NCBI RefSeq assembly: GCF_039543505.1
Contig: NZ_BAABJW010000002.1
Location: forward strand, 845,106 to 909,105
Reading direction: 5' to 3'
DNA length: 64,000 bases
Origin: Litoribaculum gwangyangense
Lineage (GTDB): Bacteria > Bacteroidota > Bacteroidia > Flavobacteriales > Flavobacteriaceae
This document shows positions 1 through 8,678 of this stretch, in pieces. The notes beneath the pieces are model-generated. The model was given only the letters and a program-made list of their open reading frames with translations. It did no database searches and was not told the DNA's origin. How positions within the stretch are numbered: position 1 is the stretch's first letter; each line of letters opens with the position of its first letter. The position numbers were made by a program, and so were the translations under genes.

Positions 1-1888
1 TCACTACGATACCACAATCCACGGCACACCAAACTTTTTGGACTTTGGGTTCACCATTTTCCATAACCAAATCAACGACTTCGGCTACATAAGAAAAATG
101 GCAATAATAAGCCGCTACTCCACGATAAACACCAGGTTTTTTTTCTCCCCAATTGGATTTTTCTTTAACCAATTTCAAAACGCCTGCATAACGTTCAGCA
201 TCATAATCATGTTTCTCTCCAACTGGATTATTAATAGCCCTATCGAACAACTCCAATCTAAAATCTATGGGGTCTTTTCCTGCAGCTTCTGCTACTTCAT
301 CTAAAAAAGCTTGCTCGGCTCCTGCTGTAAAATGCGAACGCGGCGCTCTCCAAGCACCCGTGGTAACATTGGTTTCTCCTGCAATTTTTTCAGCTATATA
401 ATTATCAATAGTACCAGCAGGAAAGCGATTAGGAAACACAGGTCCTTCTGGTAACCCTGCACCTCTTACAGATAATGCAATAAGGTTGTTATTTTCATCT
501 AAACCCGCTTTGTAAGTTGATAAATATGCCGGTCTATAGGTCCCTTGAGTCATATCATCTTCCCTTGCATAGATAAGTTTTACAGGTTTACCTATTTTCT
601 TTGATATAGCTGCAGCTTCTACACCAAAATGCACATAGAGTCTTCTCCCAAAACCACCTCCAATACGGGTCATATCAACCGTAATTTTTTCAATTGGTAA
701 GGTTAATAATTTTGAAACAGAATCTTCAAGAGCTTTTGGAGTTTGTGTTGGACCAATTAATTCTGCTGAATCTTCTGTGACATTGGCGAAGAAATTCATC
801 GGTTCCAAAGTATTGTGAGGTATGAAAGGTGAGCTGTATGTTCTTTCAATTATTTTTACTGCTTTCTTAAAAGCTTCATCTGGGTTACCATCTTTTCTAA
901 TATCCTTAACTTTACCAGACATTAAAGCTTTTTCTAGGCTTTTTTGATGGGTTTCCGAACTTTCCAGGTCGCTCACCACTTCCCAATTGGCTCTAATGGC
1001 TTTTTTAGCTTTCATTAATTGCCAAGTTGAATCTCCAACAACAGCGATGAGTTGATTGAATCCTTTTTCGTCAGACCAAGATGAATCACCAATAGTTGTA
1101 TCAATAATAAAGGCATCGGATACCCCAGGCATGGCTTTAATTTCATCTACATTAAAATCTTTAACTTGCATACCAAAAGCAGGTGGATGTTGAATCATAG
1201 CCAATTTCATGCCTTCACGTTGAAAATCTAAACCGAATAAAGGCTCACCCGTAGCAATTTTCTTGCCATCTACATTTTTTTTGCTGGTACCAATTATTTC
1301 AAAATCCTTAACATCCTTAAGCTCTACTTCTTCTGGGATTTCAATTCCTACTGCTTTAGATGCAATGTCTCCATAACTTATGGTTCGATCTCCATTCTTT
1401 TCTTTAATAATGCCCTTACTCACAGCTAAATCTGAAACAGAAATCCCCCATTCTTTAGCCGCTGCTTCCAACAACATCCGTCTTCCGGTAGCTCCGGCCA
1501 TTCGCAACGCATCCCAACTTAATTTAATGGATAAACTTCCTCCCGCAAATTGAGGGTTTTTAAAGGCATCTTCATCCAAAGAGCCTTGTTCAACCACGAC
1601 ATTGTCCCAATCTACATCCAATTCTTCGGCAACAATCATCGGCATGGAGGTTTTGACATTCTGCCCTATTTCTGGGTTTGGCGAGTATATGGTAACTAAT
1701 CCCGTATCACCAATTTTAATATATCCGTTTAAATCATACCATTCATTTGGAATAGCTATCTTTTCTTTTAATTTTTTATCTGAAGTACATCCCGTTAACC
1801 AACTAAAACCTATAAGCATGCCTCCACCGGCGGCAGCTGATATCTTGATAAATGAACGACGATTATATTGTGTTTTTATTTTTGTCAT
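1..1888 (-). CDS. iorB: molybdopterin-binding subunit of an isoquinoline 1-oxidoreductase-type hydroxylase (IorB), 3' end outside window
   Basis: This is the large molybdenum-cofactor subunit of the xanthine dehydrogenase superfamily, which hydroxylates N-heterocycles or oxidises aldehydes; the substrate cannot be read from sequence. The minus-strand frame opens at ATG 1888 and stays open to the left edge, about 629 codons, so the C-terminus is missing. The N-terminus has a Tat motif (RRSFIK, residues 11-16), a short hydrophobic stretch and a lipobox-like LTGC, suggesting a folded, cofactor-loaded protein exported by Tat and possibly lipid-anchored. Family hallmarks include MTRIGGGFGRR and GAWRAPRSH. 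It lies 14 bp downstream of iorA, and the pair should form one enzyme. Molybdenum-insertion genes (XdhC type) may lie beyond the edge. The family is certain; the substrate is unknown. Confidence 0.92.
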   Translation of the reverse strand, partial: MTKIKTQYNRRSFIKISAAAGGGMLIGFSWLTGCTSDKKLKEKIAIPNEWYDLNGYIKIGDTGLVTIYSPNPEIGQNVKTSMPMIVAEELDVDWDNVVVEQGSLDEDAFKNPQFAGGSLSIKLSWDALRMAGATGRRMLLEAAAKEWGISVSDLAVSKGIIKEKNGDRTISYGDIASKAVGIEIPEEVELKDVKDFEIIGTSKKNVDGKKIATGEPLFGLDFQREGMKLAMIQHPPAFGMQVKDFNVDEIKAMPGVSDAFIIDTTIGDSSWSDEKGFNQLIAVVGDSTWQLMKAKKAIRANWEVVSDLESSETHQKSLEKALMSGKVKDIRKDGNPDEAFKKAVKIIERTYSSPFIPHNTLEPMNFFANVTEDSAELIGPTQTPKALEDSVSKLLTLPIEKITVDMTRIGGGFGRRLYVHFGVEAAAISKKIGKPVKLIYAREDDMTQGTYRPAYLSTYKAGLDENNNLIALSVRGAGLPEGPVFPNRFPAGTIDNYIAEKIAGETNVTTGAWRAPRSHFTAGAEQAFLDEVAEAAGKDPIDFRLELFDRAINNPVGEKHDYDAERYAGVLKLVKEKSNWGEKKPGVYRGVAAYYCHFSYVAEVVDLVMENGEPKVQKVWCAVDCGIVV

Positions 1889-1902
1889 GGTTTGTTGCTA
1901 GT

Positions 1903-2358
1903 TTAAAGTTTTGCTGCCGTTTTTATGGCTTGTTTAATTCTTACATATGTACCACATCTGCAAATGTTACCATTCATAGCAGCTTCGATATCATCATCTG
2001 ATGGGTTTGGGTTGTTTTTCAACAAGGAAGCTGCATTCATAATTTGTCCTGCTTGACAGTAGCCACATTGGGGTACATCATGTTCCAACCAAGCCTTTTG
2101 AACTGGATGGTCGCCATCTTCTGAAAGTCCTTCTATGGTTGTTATTTCCATTCCTTGAGCCTGGGAAACTTGCAGCATACAACTGCGCATCGCATTACCA
2201 TCAACGTGAATCGTGCAAGCACCGCATTGACCAATTCCACAGCCATATTTGGTACCTACTAAATTTACATGATCTCTTAGCACCCACAATAAGGGCGTAT
2301 CCATATCTGCTTCCACAGAATAACTTTTTTTATTAATTTTTAAATTGAATGTTGGCAT
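1903..2358 (-). CDS. iorA: (2Fe-2S)-binding subunit of the molybdenum hydroxylase (IorA)
   Basis: The protein has 151 aa, the usual length for the small iron-sulphur subunit of isoquinoline 1-oxidoreductase-like enzymes. It carries two [2Fe-2S] clusters that take electrons from the molybdenum subunit. The plant-ferredoxin-type cluster is ligated by Cys40, Cys45, Cys48 and Cys60 (CGIGQCGAC core). The second, helical cluster is ligated by Cys98, Cys101, Cys133 and Cys135 (QCGYC and CRCG). There is no signal peptide, as expected if it hitch-hikes through Tat with the IorB partner encoded just downstream. There is no FAD subunit gene here, typical of the two-subunit type that passes electrons to a cytochrome or the respiratory chain. 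Confidence 0.95.
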   Translation of the reverse strand: MPTFNLKINKKSYSVEADMDTPLLWVLRDHVNLVGTKYGCGIGQCGACTIHVDGNAMRSCMLQVSQAQGMEITTIEGLSEDGDHPVQKAWLEHDVPQCGYCQAGQIMNAASLLKNNPNPSDDDIEAAMNGNICRCGTYVRIKQAIKTAAKL

Positions 2359-2426
2359 AGTGTTAGAAGTAAGTCATTAATGATGCTAATAAAAATACAA
2401 AAAATAAAGGTTATTTTTGAGAACAA

Positions 2427-2460
2427 TTGGGTTTTAACATTTATTTTAAATAAAACCCAA
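2427..2460 (-). terminator. inverted repeat between the hydrolase gene and iorA
   Basis: A perfect 10-bp inverted repeat, TTGGGTTTTA (2427-2436) and TAAAACCCAA (2451-2460), separated by 14 bp. It sits downstream of the hydrolase stop and upstream of iorA. On the minus strand no clean U-tract follows, so it may be a weak terminator or mRNA-stabilising hairpin. Function is inferred from position only. Confidence 0.4.
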
Positions 2461-2490
2461 ATAATTCATTGAAGATTTTATCTCAATGGC

Positions 2491-3453
2491 TTAAGAATTT
2501 ATATGGCTTAAAAATTCTAATGCCCGCTTTTCATTATAATAAACATTGTTTTTATCAATAAAACCAACATGTCCTCCATAACTGGGCATTTCAAGATAAA
2601 TATTAGAATTGTTTTTTGCCTCTTTCACGGGATAACATTCTGAGGACAAAAACGAATCGTTAAGTGCATTAATTATTAATGATGGGGTTTTAATATTTGG
2701 AAGATATTGCAAACAACTACTCTTTTCATAATAATCTAAAGCATCTTTAAAACCATGGGCTCTTGAAGTATACACATTGTCAAAATCTAATAGTGTTTTA
2801 ATTGAGTTTACTTCCTCCAAGGTTAGTTTTTCTATAAAAAGGCTTTGTTTTAATTTTAAATGATTTACTAAATCTTTCAAAAATCGATCATGAAATAACT
2901 TGTTTTTTATTTTATGCAACTCTTTACATGAGCCATACAAATCACAGGGCGTTGAAACTGCAATCCCTGCTTTTACTTGTGATGGAATCGCAGTTGATTC
3001 TCCTAAATATTTAAGAATAACATTCCCTCCCAAACTAATGCCATTCAAATAAATTTCTGAGTACCCTTTGTTTGAGATTGCATGATTTATCACTGCTTCC
3101 AAATCGTCTGTAAACCCAGAGTGATAACTGTAATAATTTAGATTGGCTTCACCGCTACAACCTCTATAATTCATGCTGATAGCATCTATACCATGTTCAT
3201 TGAAAAGCTTCGCAACGCCTGTCATATAAGGGCGTTGTGCATGACCCTCCAACCCATGTAATAAAATAATAAGCTTATTGGTTTTTTCTTTAGAATAACT
3301 CCAATCTAAATCTAGAAAATCGCCATCGCTTAAAGTGATTCGCTCGCGTTCTTGTTGCAAAGAAACGCGTCTTACTAACCCAGAATAAACCGTAGAAACA
3401 AATCCATTTTTAAAATAAAAAGGAGGTTTATAAGTTGATTGAATTACTGGCAT
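2491..3453 (-). CDS. alpha/beta hydrolase, YheT/EstB family
   Basis: A 320-aa cytosolic alpha/beta-hydrolase of the YheT family. Visible elements are the oxyanion-region motif LHGLEGHAQRPY (from residue 65), the nucleophile elbow GISLGG (138-143, Ser140), an acid loop around NALNDSFLS, and the terminal GGHVGF carrying the catalytic His. YheT-like proteins are carboxyl-ester hydrolases of poorly defined physiological substrate. The gene starts 3 bp after the adenine deaminase stop, so the two are probably co-transcribed, although no metabolic link is obvious. Family assignment is firm; the exact reaction is unknown. Confidence 0.9.
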   Translation of the reverse strand: MPVIQSTYKPPFYFKNGFVSTVYSGLVRRVSLQQERERITLSDGDFLDLDWSYSKEKTNKLIILLHGLEGHAQRPYMTGVAKLFNEHGIDAISMNYRGCSGEANLNYYSYHSGFTDDLEAVINHAISNKGYSEIYLNGISLGGNVILKYLGESTAIPSQVKAGIAVSTPCDLYGSCKELHKIKNKLFHDRFLKDLVNHLKLKQSLFIEKLTLEEVNSIKTLLDFDNVYTSRAHGFKDALDYYEKSSCLQYLPNIKTPSLIINALNDSFLSSECYPVKEAKNNSNIYLEMPSYGGHVGFIDKNNVYYNEKRALEFLSHINS

Positions 3454-3456
3454 AAA

Positions 3457-5079
3457 CTAGTTGACTTCTAAAGGTGTAAATTTAAAAGTATTTCCGTTAA
3501 ACAAGCCTTTGTCACTTAGTTTTAATGATGGAATTACCAACAATGCCATAAAGGATAAAGTCATGTAGGGTGCCTGTAATTTTGAGCCTAATTGTTTTGC
3601 CACTAGGTCCAATTCGGCATATAGTTTACCTACGGTTTCTCCTTCCTGATCACTCATAATACCAGCAATAGGAAGAGGCATTACTTTTTCTTCGGAATTG
3701 GAAATTGCACAAATACCACCTTTATTTTCAATCAACAAATTCACTGCTTTACAAATAGCTTCGTCTGAAACCCCAACGGCGATTATATTATGAGAATCAT
3801 GACCCACCGAACTGGCAATAGCACCTTCTTTTAATCCAAAATTTTTAATAAAGGCGATGGCTGGTTTTTCATTGTTGTAACGATTTACAACCGTCATTTT
3901 TAAAATATCTTTTTCAATATTTGAAATGATATTTTCATTTTCGATTAATGCTTCTTCTATAAGTTCGTTGGTCACCAATTGCCCTTCTAAAGCTTCAATA
4001 ACGCGTATTTTATTAGCAGAGGATGCAACTTTAAAATCGGATACTTTCTTTTTATCGCAGTTGAAATTATTAATATTTTTAAATGAAACACTTTCAATGA
4101 GCGCCTTATCCTTATCAAAAACCAGGTGACCATTAATGTAGGTTTGAATCGTTTTAAAGTGTTTTAAATCCTCAACTATTATAAAATCGGCATCATCTCC
4201 TTCATTTAATAAACCAACCTCCAAATTATAATGCTTTACGGGGTTTATGCACGCCACCTGCAATACTTTAAAAACATCTATGCTTTTTTCAACAGCTCTA
4301 GCACAGAGTTTATTGATGTGATTGATAATCAAATCATCAGGGTGTTTGTCATCACTGCAAAACATCATTTTATCAAAATGTTCGGGCAACAAATCAATCA
4401 AGGCTTCAAAATTTTTAGCGGCACTCCCCTCACGGATTAGTATTTTCATGCCTTTTTGAAGTTTCTCTAAAGCTTCCTCATAGGTAAAACATTCATGATC
4501 GGTTGAAATACCTGCATTAATGTATTTTGATATATCGTCACCTCTTAAGCCTGGGGCATGCCCGTCAACTGGTTTGTTATAGTGTTTTGCCCAAGCTATT
4601 TTTTTCATCACTTCTTCATCATCAAAAAGGACTCCCGGATAATTCATCATTTCTGCTAAGTATTTGATATCAGCGTTTTGAAGAAGCGTTTTTATATCAT
4701 GCGAATCCAAGACTGCTCCAGCCGATTCAAACGTTGTTGCTGGAACACATGAAGGTGCGCCAAAATTAAATTTAAAAGGGACTTTTTTTCCATTTTCAAT
4801 CATAAACTCAACACCTTTAATACCCAAAACATTGGCGATTTCATGTGGATCGGAAACCGTTGCCACGGTACCATGTTTAACTGCCAATCTAGCAAATTCG
4901 CTAGGAACCAACATGGAACTTTCTATATGAATATGGGCATCAACAAAACCGGGCAAAATGAAATGGTTAACATCATGTTCTTTTTCGAAAATAGCTTTTA
5001 TTTTACCATTTACTACAGTGATTTCACCTTTATAAATGCGTTTGTTTGGTATATCTACTATATTTCCCTGTATTTTCAA
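3457..5079 (-). CDS. ade: adenine deaminase
   Basis: A 540-aa enzyme of the amidohydrolase superfamily that deaminates adenine to hypoxanthine in purine salvage. It has the N-terminal small beta domain, the metal-binding HIHIESSM motif (residues 49-56), DPHE (77-80), a later EMMNYPGV segment and CSDDKHPDD, all typical of Ade. The C-terminal Ade domain is complete, including VGHDSHNI. Length fits the family (about 540-590 aa). It overlaps nothing and is followed after 3 bp by the YheT-type hydrolase gene. A palindromic repeat lies just upstream, between this gene and tilS. Confidence 0.95.
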   Translation of the reverse strand: MKIQGNIVDIPNKRIYKGEITVVNGKIKAIFEKEHDVNHFILPGFVDAHIHIESSMLVPSEFARLAVKHGTVATVSDPHEIANVLGIKGVEFMIENGKKVPFKFNFGAPSCVPATTFESAGAVLDSHDIKTLLQNADIKYLAEMMNYPGVLFDDEEVMKKIAWAKHYNKPVDGHAPGLRGDDISKYINAGISTDHECFTYEEALEKLQKGMKILIREGSAAKNFEALIDLLPEHFDKMMFCSDDKHPDDLIINHINKLCARAVEKSIDVFKVLQVACINPVKHYNLEVGLLNEGDDADFIIVEDLKHFKTIQTYINGHLVFDKDKALIESVSFKNINNFNCDKKKVSDFKVASSANKIRVIEALEGQLVTNELIEEALIENENIISNIEKDILKMTVVNRYNNEKPAIAFIKNFGLKEGAIASSVGHDSHNIIAVGVSDEAICKAVNLLIENKGGICAISNSEEKVMPLPIAGIMSDQEGETVGKLYAELDLVAKQLGSKLQAPYMTLSFMALLVIPSLKLSDKGLFNGNTFKFTPLEVN

Positions 5080-5103
5080 TTTAATATTTGTTGTTCAAAG
5101 TGG

Positions 5104-5123
5104 ATTCCTGCCTAGGCAGGAAT
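5104..5123. repeat. solo copy of the ATTCCTGC...GCAGGAAT palindrome
   Basis: A perfect 20-bp palindrome (ATTCCTGC, loop CTAG, GCAGGAAT) flanked by TGG on the left and GAC on the right. These flanks are shared with the two copies framing the GIY-YIG gene at 12.7-13.1 kb. It lies between tilS and ade, where it could also act as an mRNA hairpin between the two reading frames. It has the same orientation as the copy at 13056-13075. Confidence 0.8.
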
Positions 5124-5141
5124 GACAAATTATTTATTAAA

Positions 5142-5164
5142 CACTTAGATAAGCTCAGTGTGAC
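5142..5164. repeat. possible degenerate intergenic repeat containing AAGCTCAGTGTGAC
   Basis: The sequence around AAGCTCAGTGTGAC resembles a second short dispersed repeat that I recall from flavobacterial intergenic regions. Only this copy is seen in the window, so calling it a repeat rests on recollection and not on an internal match. Confidence 0.3.
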
Positions 5165-5172
5165 TTGATCTT

Positions 5173-6492
5173 TTATAAGTTGGCTTTCAATTCTATTTTT
5201 AAAATATGTTTGGTGCTATCGGTCACTCGAAATCGATTGTCGGAGCGTTTGTTTATTACCCAAACAATGTCATCACTTGAACACAATAACCAAGTGTTTT
5301 CCTTATCCAATAAGGACATTTTTTCGTCTTTAAAATATTTGCTGAGTTTCTTTTTTCCACTCATACCCAAGGGGTAAAACACATCGCCTTCGCGTTTTTT
5401 TCTAATTTTTAAGGGGTACTTCAAAGTGTCTTTATCGACATAAATCACATTAGTATTTTTTTGTAAAACAACATCAACTTCTTCTAAAAACAGAATGCCA
5501 AAAGATGTCTTAACCTCGCTTTTAATTTCAGAAATTAAAACTTCATCAGCATCATACGCTTGTATACTACTTAACAATAAATGTTTCCTGTTTTTAATTA
5601 AACGATGTGTCGTCGAAAACACTTGTTTCCCAGTTTCGGCATCCAATAAATCAACAATATCATTCCATTGTGTAAAGCCAAATTCTTTGAACGATTCATA
5701 CAAATACGCTTTAGGATTAGCCACTTTTTTAAATTCTGAAATTTTAAATTTCACCTCATTTTCATTTAAACTTTCAATGGCTTTATTCAGAAAAACATCC
5801 AAGCTATCCGCAATAATATCAGATGAATCTTGCAAATTATTTAGGGTACTTTGAAAACTATCCAACAAACTCGAGTTAATTTCTTTTAAAACAGGAATGA
5901 CTTCATGTCTTAATTTATTGCGCAGATATTTAACCGATTTATTACTGCTGTCATCTCGCCATTTAATATGGTTTTCTTTGGCGTAATTTTGAATAGTTTC
6001 ACTTGAAAATTGCAATAGCGGACGCACAAACTTCCCATTAACCTCGGGGATTCCCGTTAAACCTTCTAAACCAGTGCCGCGTGTAAAATTGATTAGAAAC
6101 GTTTCTAGATTATCATCGGCATGATGTGCCGTTAAAATATAATCGAATTTCAATTGTTCTGCCAATTCTTCAAACCAATGATACCGCAATTCACGAGCTG
6201 CCATTTGGATGGAACGCTTGTTTTCTTTGGCATACAGTTCGGTATCAAAATTTTCAATGAAAACTTCTAAATCCAAATTTTCTGCCAATTGCAAAACAAA
6301 ATCTTCATCGGCATCGCTTTCATCGCCTCGTAAATTAAAATTACAATGCGCCAACGAAATATTCAAACCCATTTTGTGGCACAAATGGGTTAAAACCACA
6401 CTATCAACACCACCTGAAATGGCAATAATTATTTTGCTTTCATGTAGAAAAGCAAGCTTGTGATCTATATGGTTTTTCAGTTGCTCAAGCAT
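5173..6492 (-). CDS. tilS: tRNA(Ile)-lysidine synthetase
   Basis: TilS attaches lysine to C34 of tRNA-Ile(CAU), changing it to read AUA codons; it is essential. The 439-aa protein has the N-type ATP-pyrophosphatase P-loop SGGVDS (residues 26-31), the AHCNFNLRG and TAHHADDNLET motifs, a central linker and a C-terminal TilS domain (KIRKKREGD and GMSGKKKLSKYFKDEK). Length is typical of Bacteroidota TilS. A promoter-like -7 box (6498-6505) lies only a few bases upstream of the ATG, suggesting a nearly leaderless transcript. Downstream of it lie a palindromic repeat and ade. Confidence 0.96.
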   Translation of the reverse strand: MLEQLKNHIDHKLAFLHESKIIIAISGGVDSVVLTHLCHKMGLNISLAHCNFNLRGDESDADEDFVLQLAENLDLEVFIENFDTELYAKENKRSIQMAARELRYHWFEELAEQLKFDYILTAHHADDNLETFLINFTRGTGLEGLTGIPEVNGKFVRPLLQFSSETIQNYAKENHIKWRDDSSNKSVKYLRNKLRHEVIPVLKEINSSLLDSFQSTLNNLQDSSDIIADSLDVFLNKAIESLNENEVKFKISEFKKVANPKAYLYESFKEFGFTQWNDIVDLLDAETGKQVFSTTHRLIKNRKHLLLSSIQAYDADEVLISEIKSEVKTSFGILFLEEVDVVLQKNTNVIYVDKDTLKYPLKIRKKREGDVFYPLGMSGKKKLSKYFKDEKMSLLDKENTWLLCSSDDIVWVINKRSDNRFRVTDSTKHILKIELKANL

Positions 6493-6497
6493 GAACT

Positions 6498-6505
6498 CAA
6501 ATATA
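6498..6505 (-). promoter_or_regulatory. -7 box TATATTTG upstream of tilS
   Basis: On the minus strand this reads TATATTTG, an exact match to the Bacteroidota -7 consensus TAnnTTTG. Its G lies 6 nt upstream of the tilS ATG, so transcription would begin almost at the start codon. I see no convincing -33 TTTG at the usual spacing. Confidence 0.5.
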
Positions 6506-6616
6506 CAACTTTGACTATTTAATTAAAGCTTTTACTTTTTTATATCACATGATAATTATCATATCATAATATCAAGGGTTTTGTAACTTTAAAATATCAA
6601 TTTAAAACTTTTTATT

Positions 6617-7309
6617 ATGAGCTCACTTGAAAGATTAAACGACAAAGCAACTCAAACTGCTTTTGATAAAAAGGTGGTTTCAGTAACGCAACATTTACAA
6701 GCTTATATTAAACATCGACTTTATATAGCCGAATCTACTCGTGTTATCCCAAAAAATATGTACACTTCTAGCGATTTGATTGATGAAGCCATTGCAAAAT
6801 TTTATGAAAATGGATACGACATTGATATGGATGTCTCCAACATAAAACTAAGACTGTTTAAAATTGTAGATGCTGATTTGGATGAGCTTTTTAAAAGAGA
6901 GGCTTTTCACAAAAACACCACCAGTACCGATACCATTTTAAAAGAAGAATTAGAGGGATTAGAAGAAGTTTATACAGTTGATGAGGATTTTGATTTTATT
7001 ATGAAAGAAGAATTAAATGATATTTCCTATAAACAAGGCAACAACCACAAACATTTATTTTTGTACGATGATGAGAATAGAACCGTTATGAATGCCTTTG
7101 AAATTAAAGACTTATCTGCTGTTAATAATAGAAAAATCCTCGGAAAATTCTACTCGGTTTTGCCCTTTACCGTATCGGATATTGTGGATCTTTTTGTATT
7201 TGGCAAACTAGATTATGATGAGATCGCAAAAATAAAAAATATTGAAACGAATCGTGTAAGACGTATTTTAACGTTAGCCATAGAATCTTTAAAAAGTAAC
7301 TTGGGCTAA
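6617..7309 (+). CDS. sigma-70-like regulator with C-terminal region-4 helix-turn-helix
   Basis: A 230-aa protein of a type often annotated in flavobacteria as a sigma-70 family factor. The C-terminal 60 residues (around PFTVSDIVDLFVFGKLDYDE, then a helix ending NRVRRILTLAIESLKS) resemble sigma region 4, which binds the -35/-33 element. The N-terminal half is helical and acidic but I cannot see a clear region-2 core-binding motif, so whether it acts as a true sigma factor is uncertain. It has its own upstream spacer and its 3' end overlaps the convergent pabB by 4 bp. No anti-sigma gene is adjacent. Confidence 0.7.
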   Translation: MSSLERLNDKATQTAFDKKVVSVTQHLQAYIKHRLYIAESTRVIPKNMYTSSDLIDEAIAKFYENGYDIDMDVSNIKLRLFKIVDADLDELFKREAFHKNTTSTDTILKEELEGLEEVYTVDEDFDFIMKEELNDISYKQGNNHKHLFLYDDENRTVMNAFEIKDLSAVNNRKILGKFYSVLPFTVSDIVDLFVFGKLDYDEIAKIKNIETNRVRRILTLAIESLKSNLG

Positions 7310-8598
7310 TTTTCCAATACGGTGCGCATGGCCTTGGCTTTAACTAAACACTCCTCATATTCGTGTAACGGATTGCTTTTTGAAGTGATGGCGCTACCAA
7401 CGGAATAGGACACATATTTTCTGGTTTGGTTGTAAAGAATACTTCGAATGACCACATTAAAATCGAAATTGCCTTCAGGTGAAAAATAACCAATAGACCC
7501 TGAGTATAGTCCACGTTTGGTTTCCTCTAATTCCTCAATAATTTTCATTGCTGAAATTTTTGGAGCACCTGTCATACTTCCCATGGGAAACGTACTTTTA
7601 ACAATATCCACTGGATGAACGGTCTCATCAATTTTTGATGTAACTGTTGATATCATTTGATGCACTTGATCGAAGGTGTAAATCTTGCATAATTCTTCCA
7701 CTTTAACGCTTCCTTTTATGGCGGTTTTAGATAAATCGTTTCGCACCAAATCCACAATCATAATATTTTCGCTTCGCTCTTTTTGATTGTTCAATAAATC
7801 AGATTTCAACTGTTCGTCTTCCTTAATGTTTTCAGAACGTTTTGCAGTGCCTTTTATAGGTTGCGAAATAATGGTTTGTTGCTCTTTTTTTAAATAACGC
7901 TCGGGCGATGCCGATAACAAATACTTATCATAACATTTTAAAAAAGTTGCGAATGGCGGATTGGAAATCGTATTCAACTTGTTGTAAGTATCCAAAGGGT
8001 TGATCTCGGTATCGTCAGCATAAAACTCCTGACAAAAATTGGCTTCGTAAATATCACCTCTATGGATATGTTCCAACATGGCGCTTACTTTCTCAAAATA
8101 GGCGTCTTTATGGATTCGCAAGTGGATTTTAATATCATTTTTTAGATTGCCACGTCCTTTGTCCTGGCAATGACGAATCTCATTTAAATCGCTTTCAATA
8201 TCATCATCAACTGCAAATAAATATTGAATTTCAACTTGGTTATCCTTAAGAAAAAACAGTTTTTTAGGTTGAAAAAAATACAAATCTGGAAACTCCAAAC
8301 CATCAAAATTATTGGAACTCAACGCTTCAACATCGTTTTTCAAATCGTAGGTTAAATATCCAAAAATCCAATCTTTAACTAGGGTTTGGTATTCTTTTAA
8401 TTTCTCAAAACCATCTTGAAAATCGGTTTGGATACTTGTAAAGGCATCAACCGCTAAAACCGCATCATAATCGCCATATTTTTGTGAGTAATTATTGGAA
8501 TCTAACCAGACAACATCATCAAATTGTTGCGCCCAAACCAGTAACTGATTTTTAAATAATTGGGCGTTTTTTATGTTATGGATATGCTTCGTTCTCAA
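7306..8598 (-). CDS. pabB: aminodeoxychorismate synthase component I
   Basis: PabB converts chorismate plus amidotransferase-derived ammonia to 4-amino-4-deoxychorismate, the first step to p-aminobenzoate for folate. The C-terminal chorismate-binding domain shows PIKGTAKR, IVDLVRNDLSKTA, STFPMGSMTGAPK and LYSGSIGY. I choose the TTG at 8598, giving a start MRTKHIHNIKN and 430 aa, over the TTG at 8619, because the latter lies inside a promoter -7 box (TAACTTTG, 8617-8624). No PabA or PabC partner is in the window. The end is convergent with the sigma-like gene. Confidence 0.92.
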   Translation of the reverse strand: MRTKHIHNIKNAQLFKNQLLVWAQQFDDVVWLDSNNYSQKYGDYDAVLAVDAFTSIQTDFQDGFEKLKEYQTLVKDWIFGYLTYDLKNDVEALSSNNFDGLEFPDLYFFQPKKLFFLKDNQVEIQYLFAVDDDIESDLNEIRHCQDKGRGNLKNDIKIHLRIHKDAYFEKVSAMLEHIHRGDIYEANFCQEFYADDTEINPLDTYNKLNTISNPPFATFLKCYDKYLLSASPERYLKKEQQTIISQPIKGTAKRSENIKEDEQLKSDLLNNQKERSENIMIVDLVRNDLSKTAIKGSVKVEELCKIYTFDQVHQMISTVTSKIDETVHPVDIVKSTFPMGSMTGAPKISAMKIIEELEETKRGLYSGSIGYFSPEGNFDFNVVIRSILYNQTRKYVSYSVGSAITSKSNPLHEYEECLVKAKAMRTVLEN

Positions 8599-8616
8599 TA
8601 AACAGAAATTACTAAA

Positions 8617-8624
8617 CAAAGTTA
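8617..8624 (-). promoter_or_regulatory. -7 box TAACTTTG upstream of pabB
   Basis: An exact TAnnTTTG match on the minus strand, about 19 nt upstream of the preferred pabB start. The TTG inside the box would be a false start codon. No clear -33 element is seen. Confidence 0.55.
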
Positions 8625-8678
8625 CTTAGAATACTTAAAAAATTAAGATTTTTGTACCTTAGATTTAAATATAAAAGT

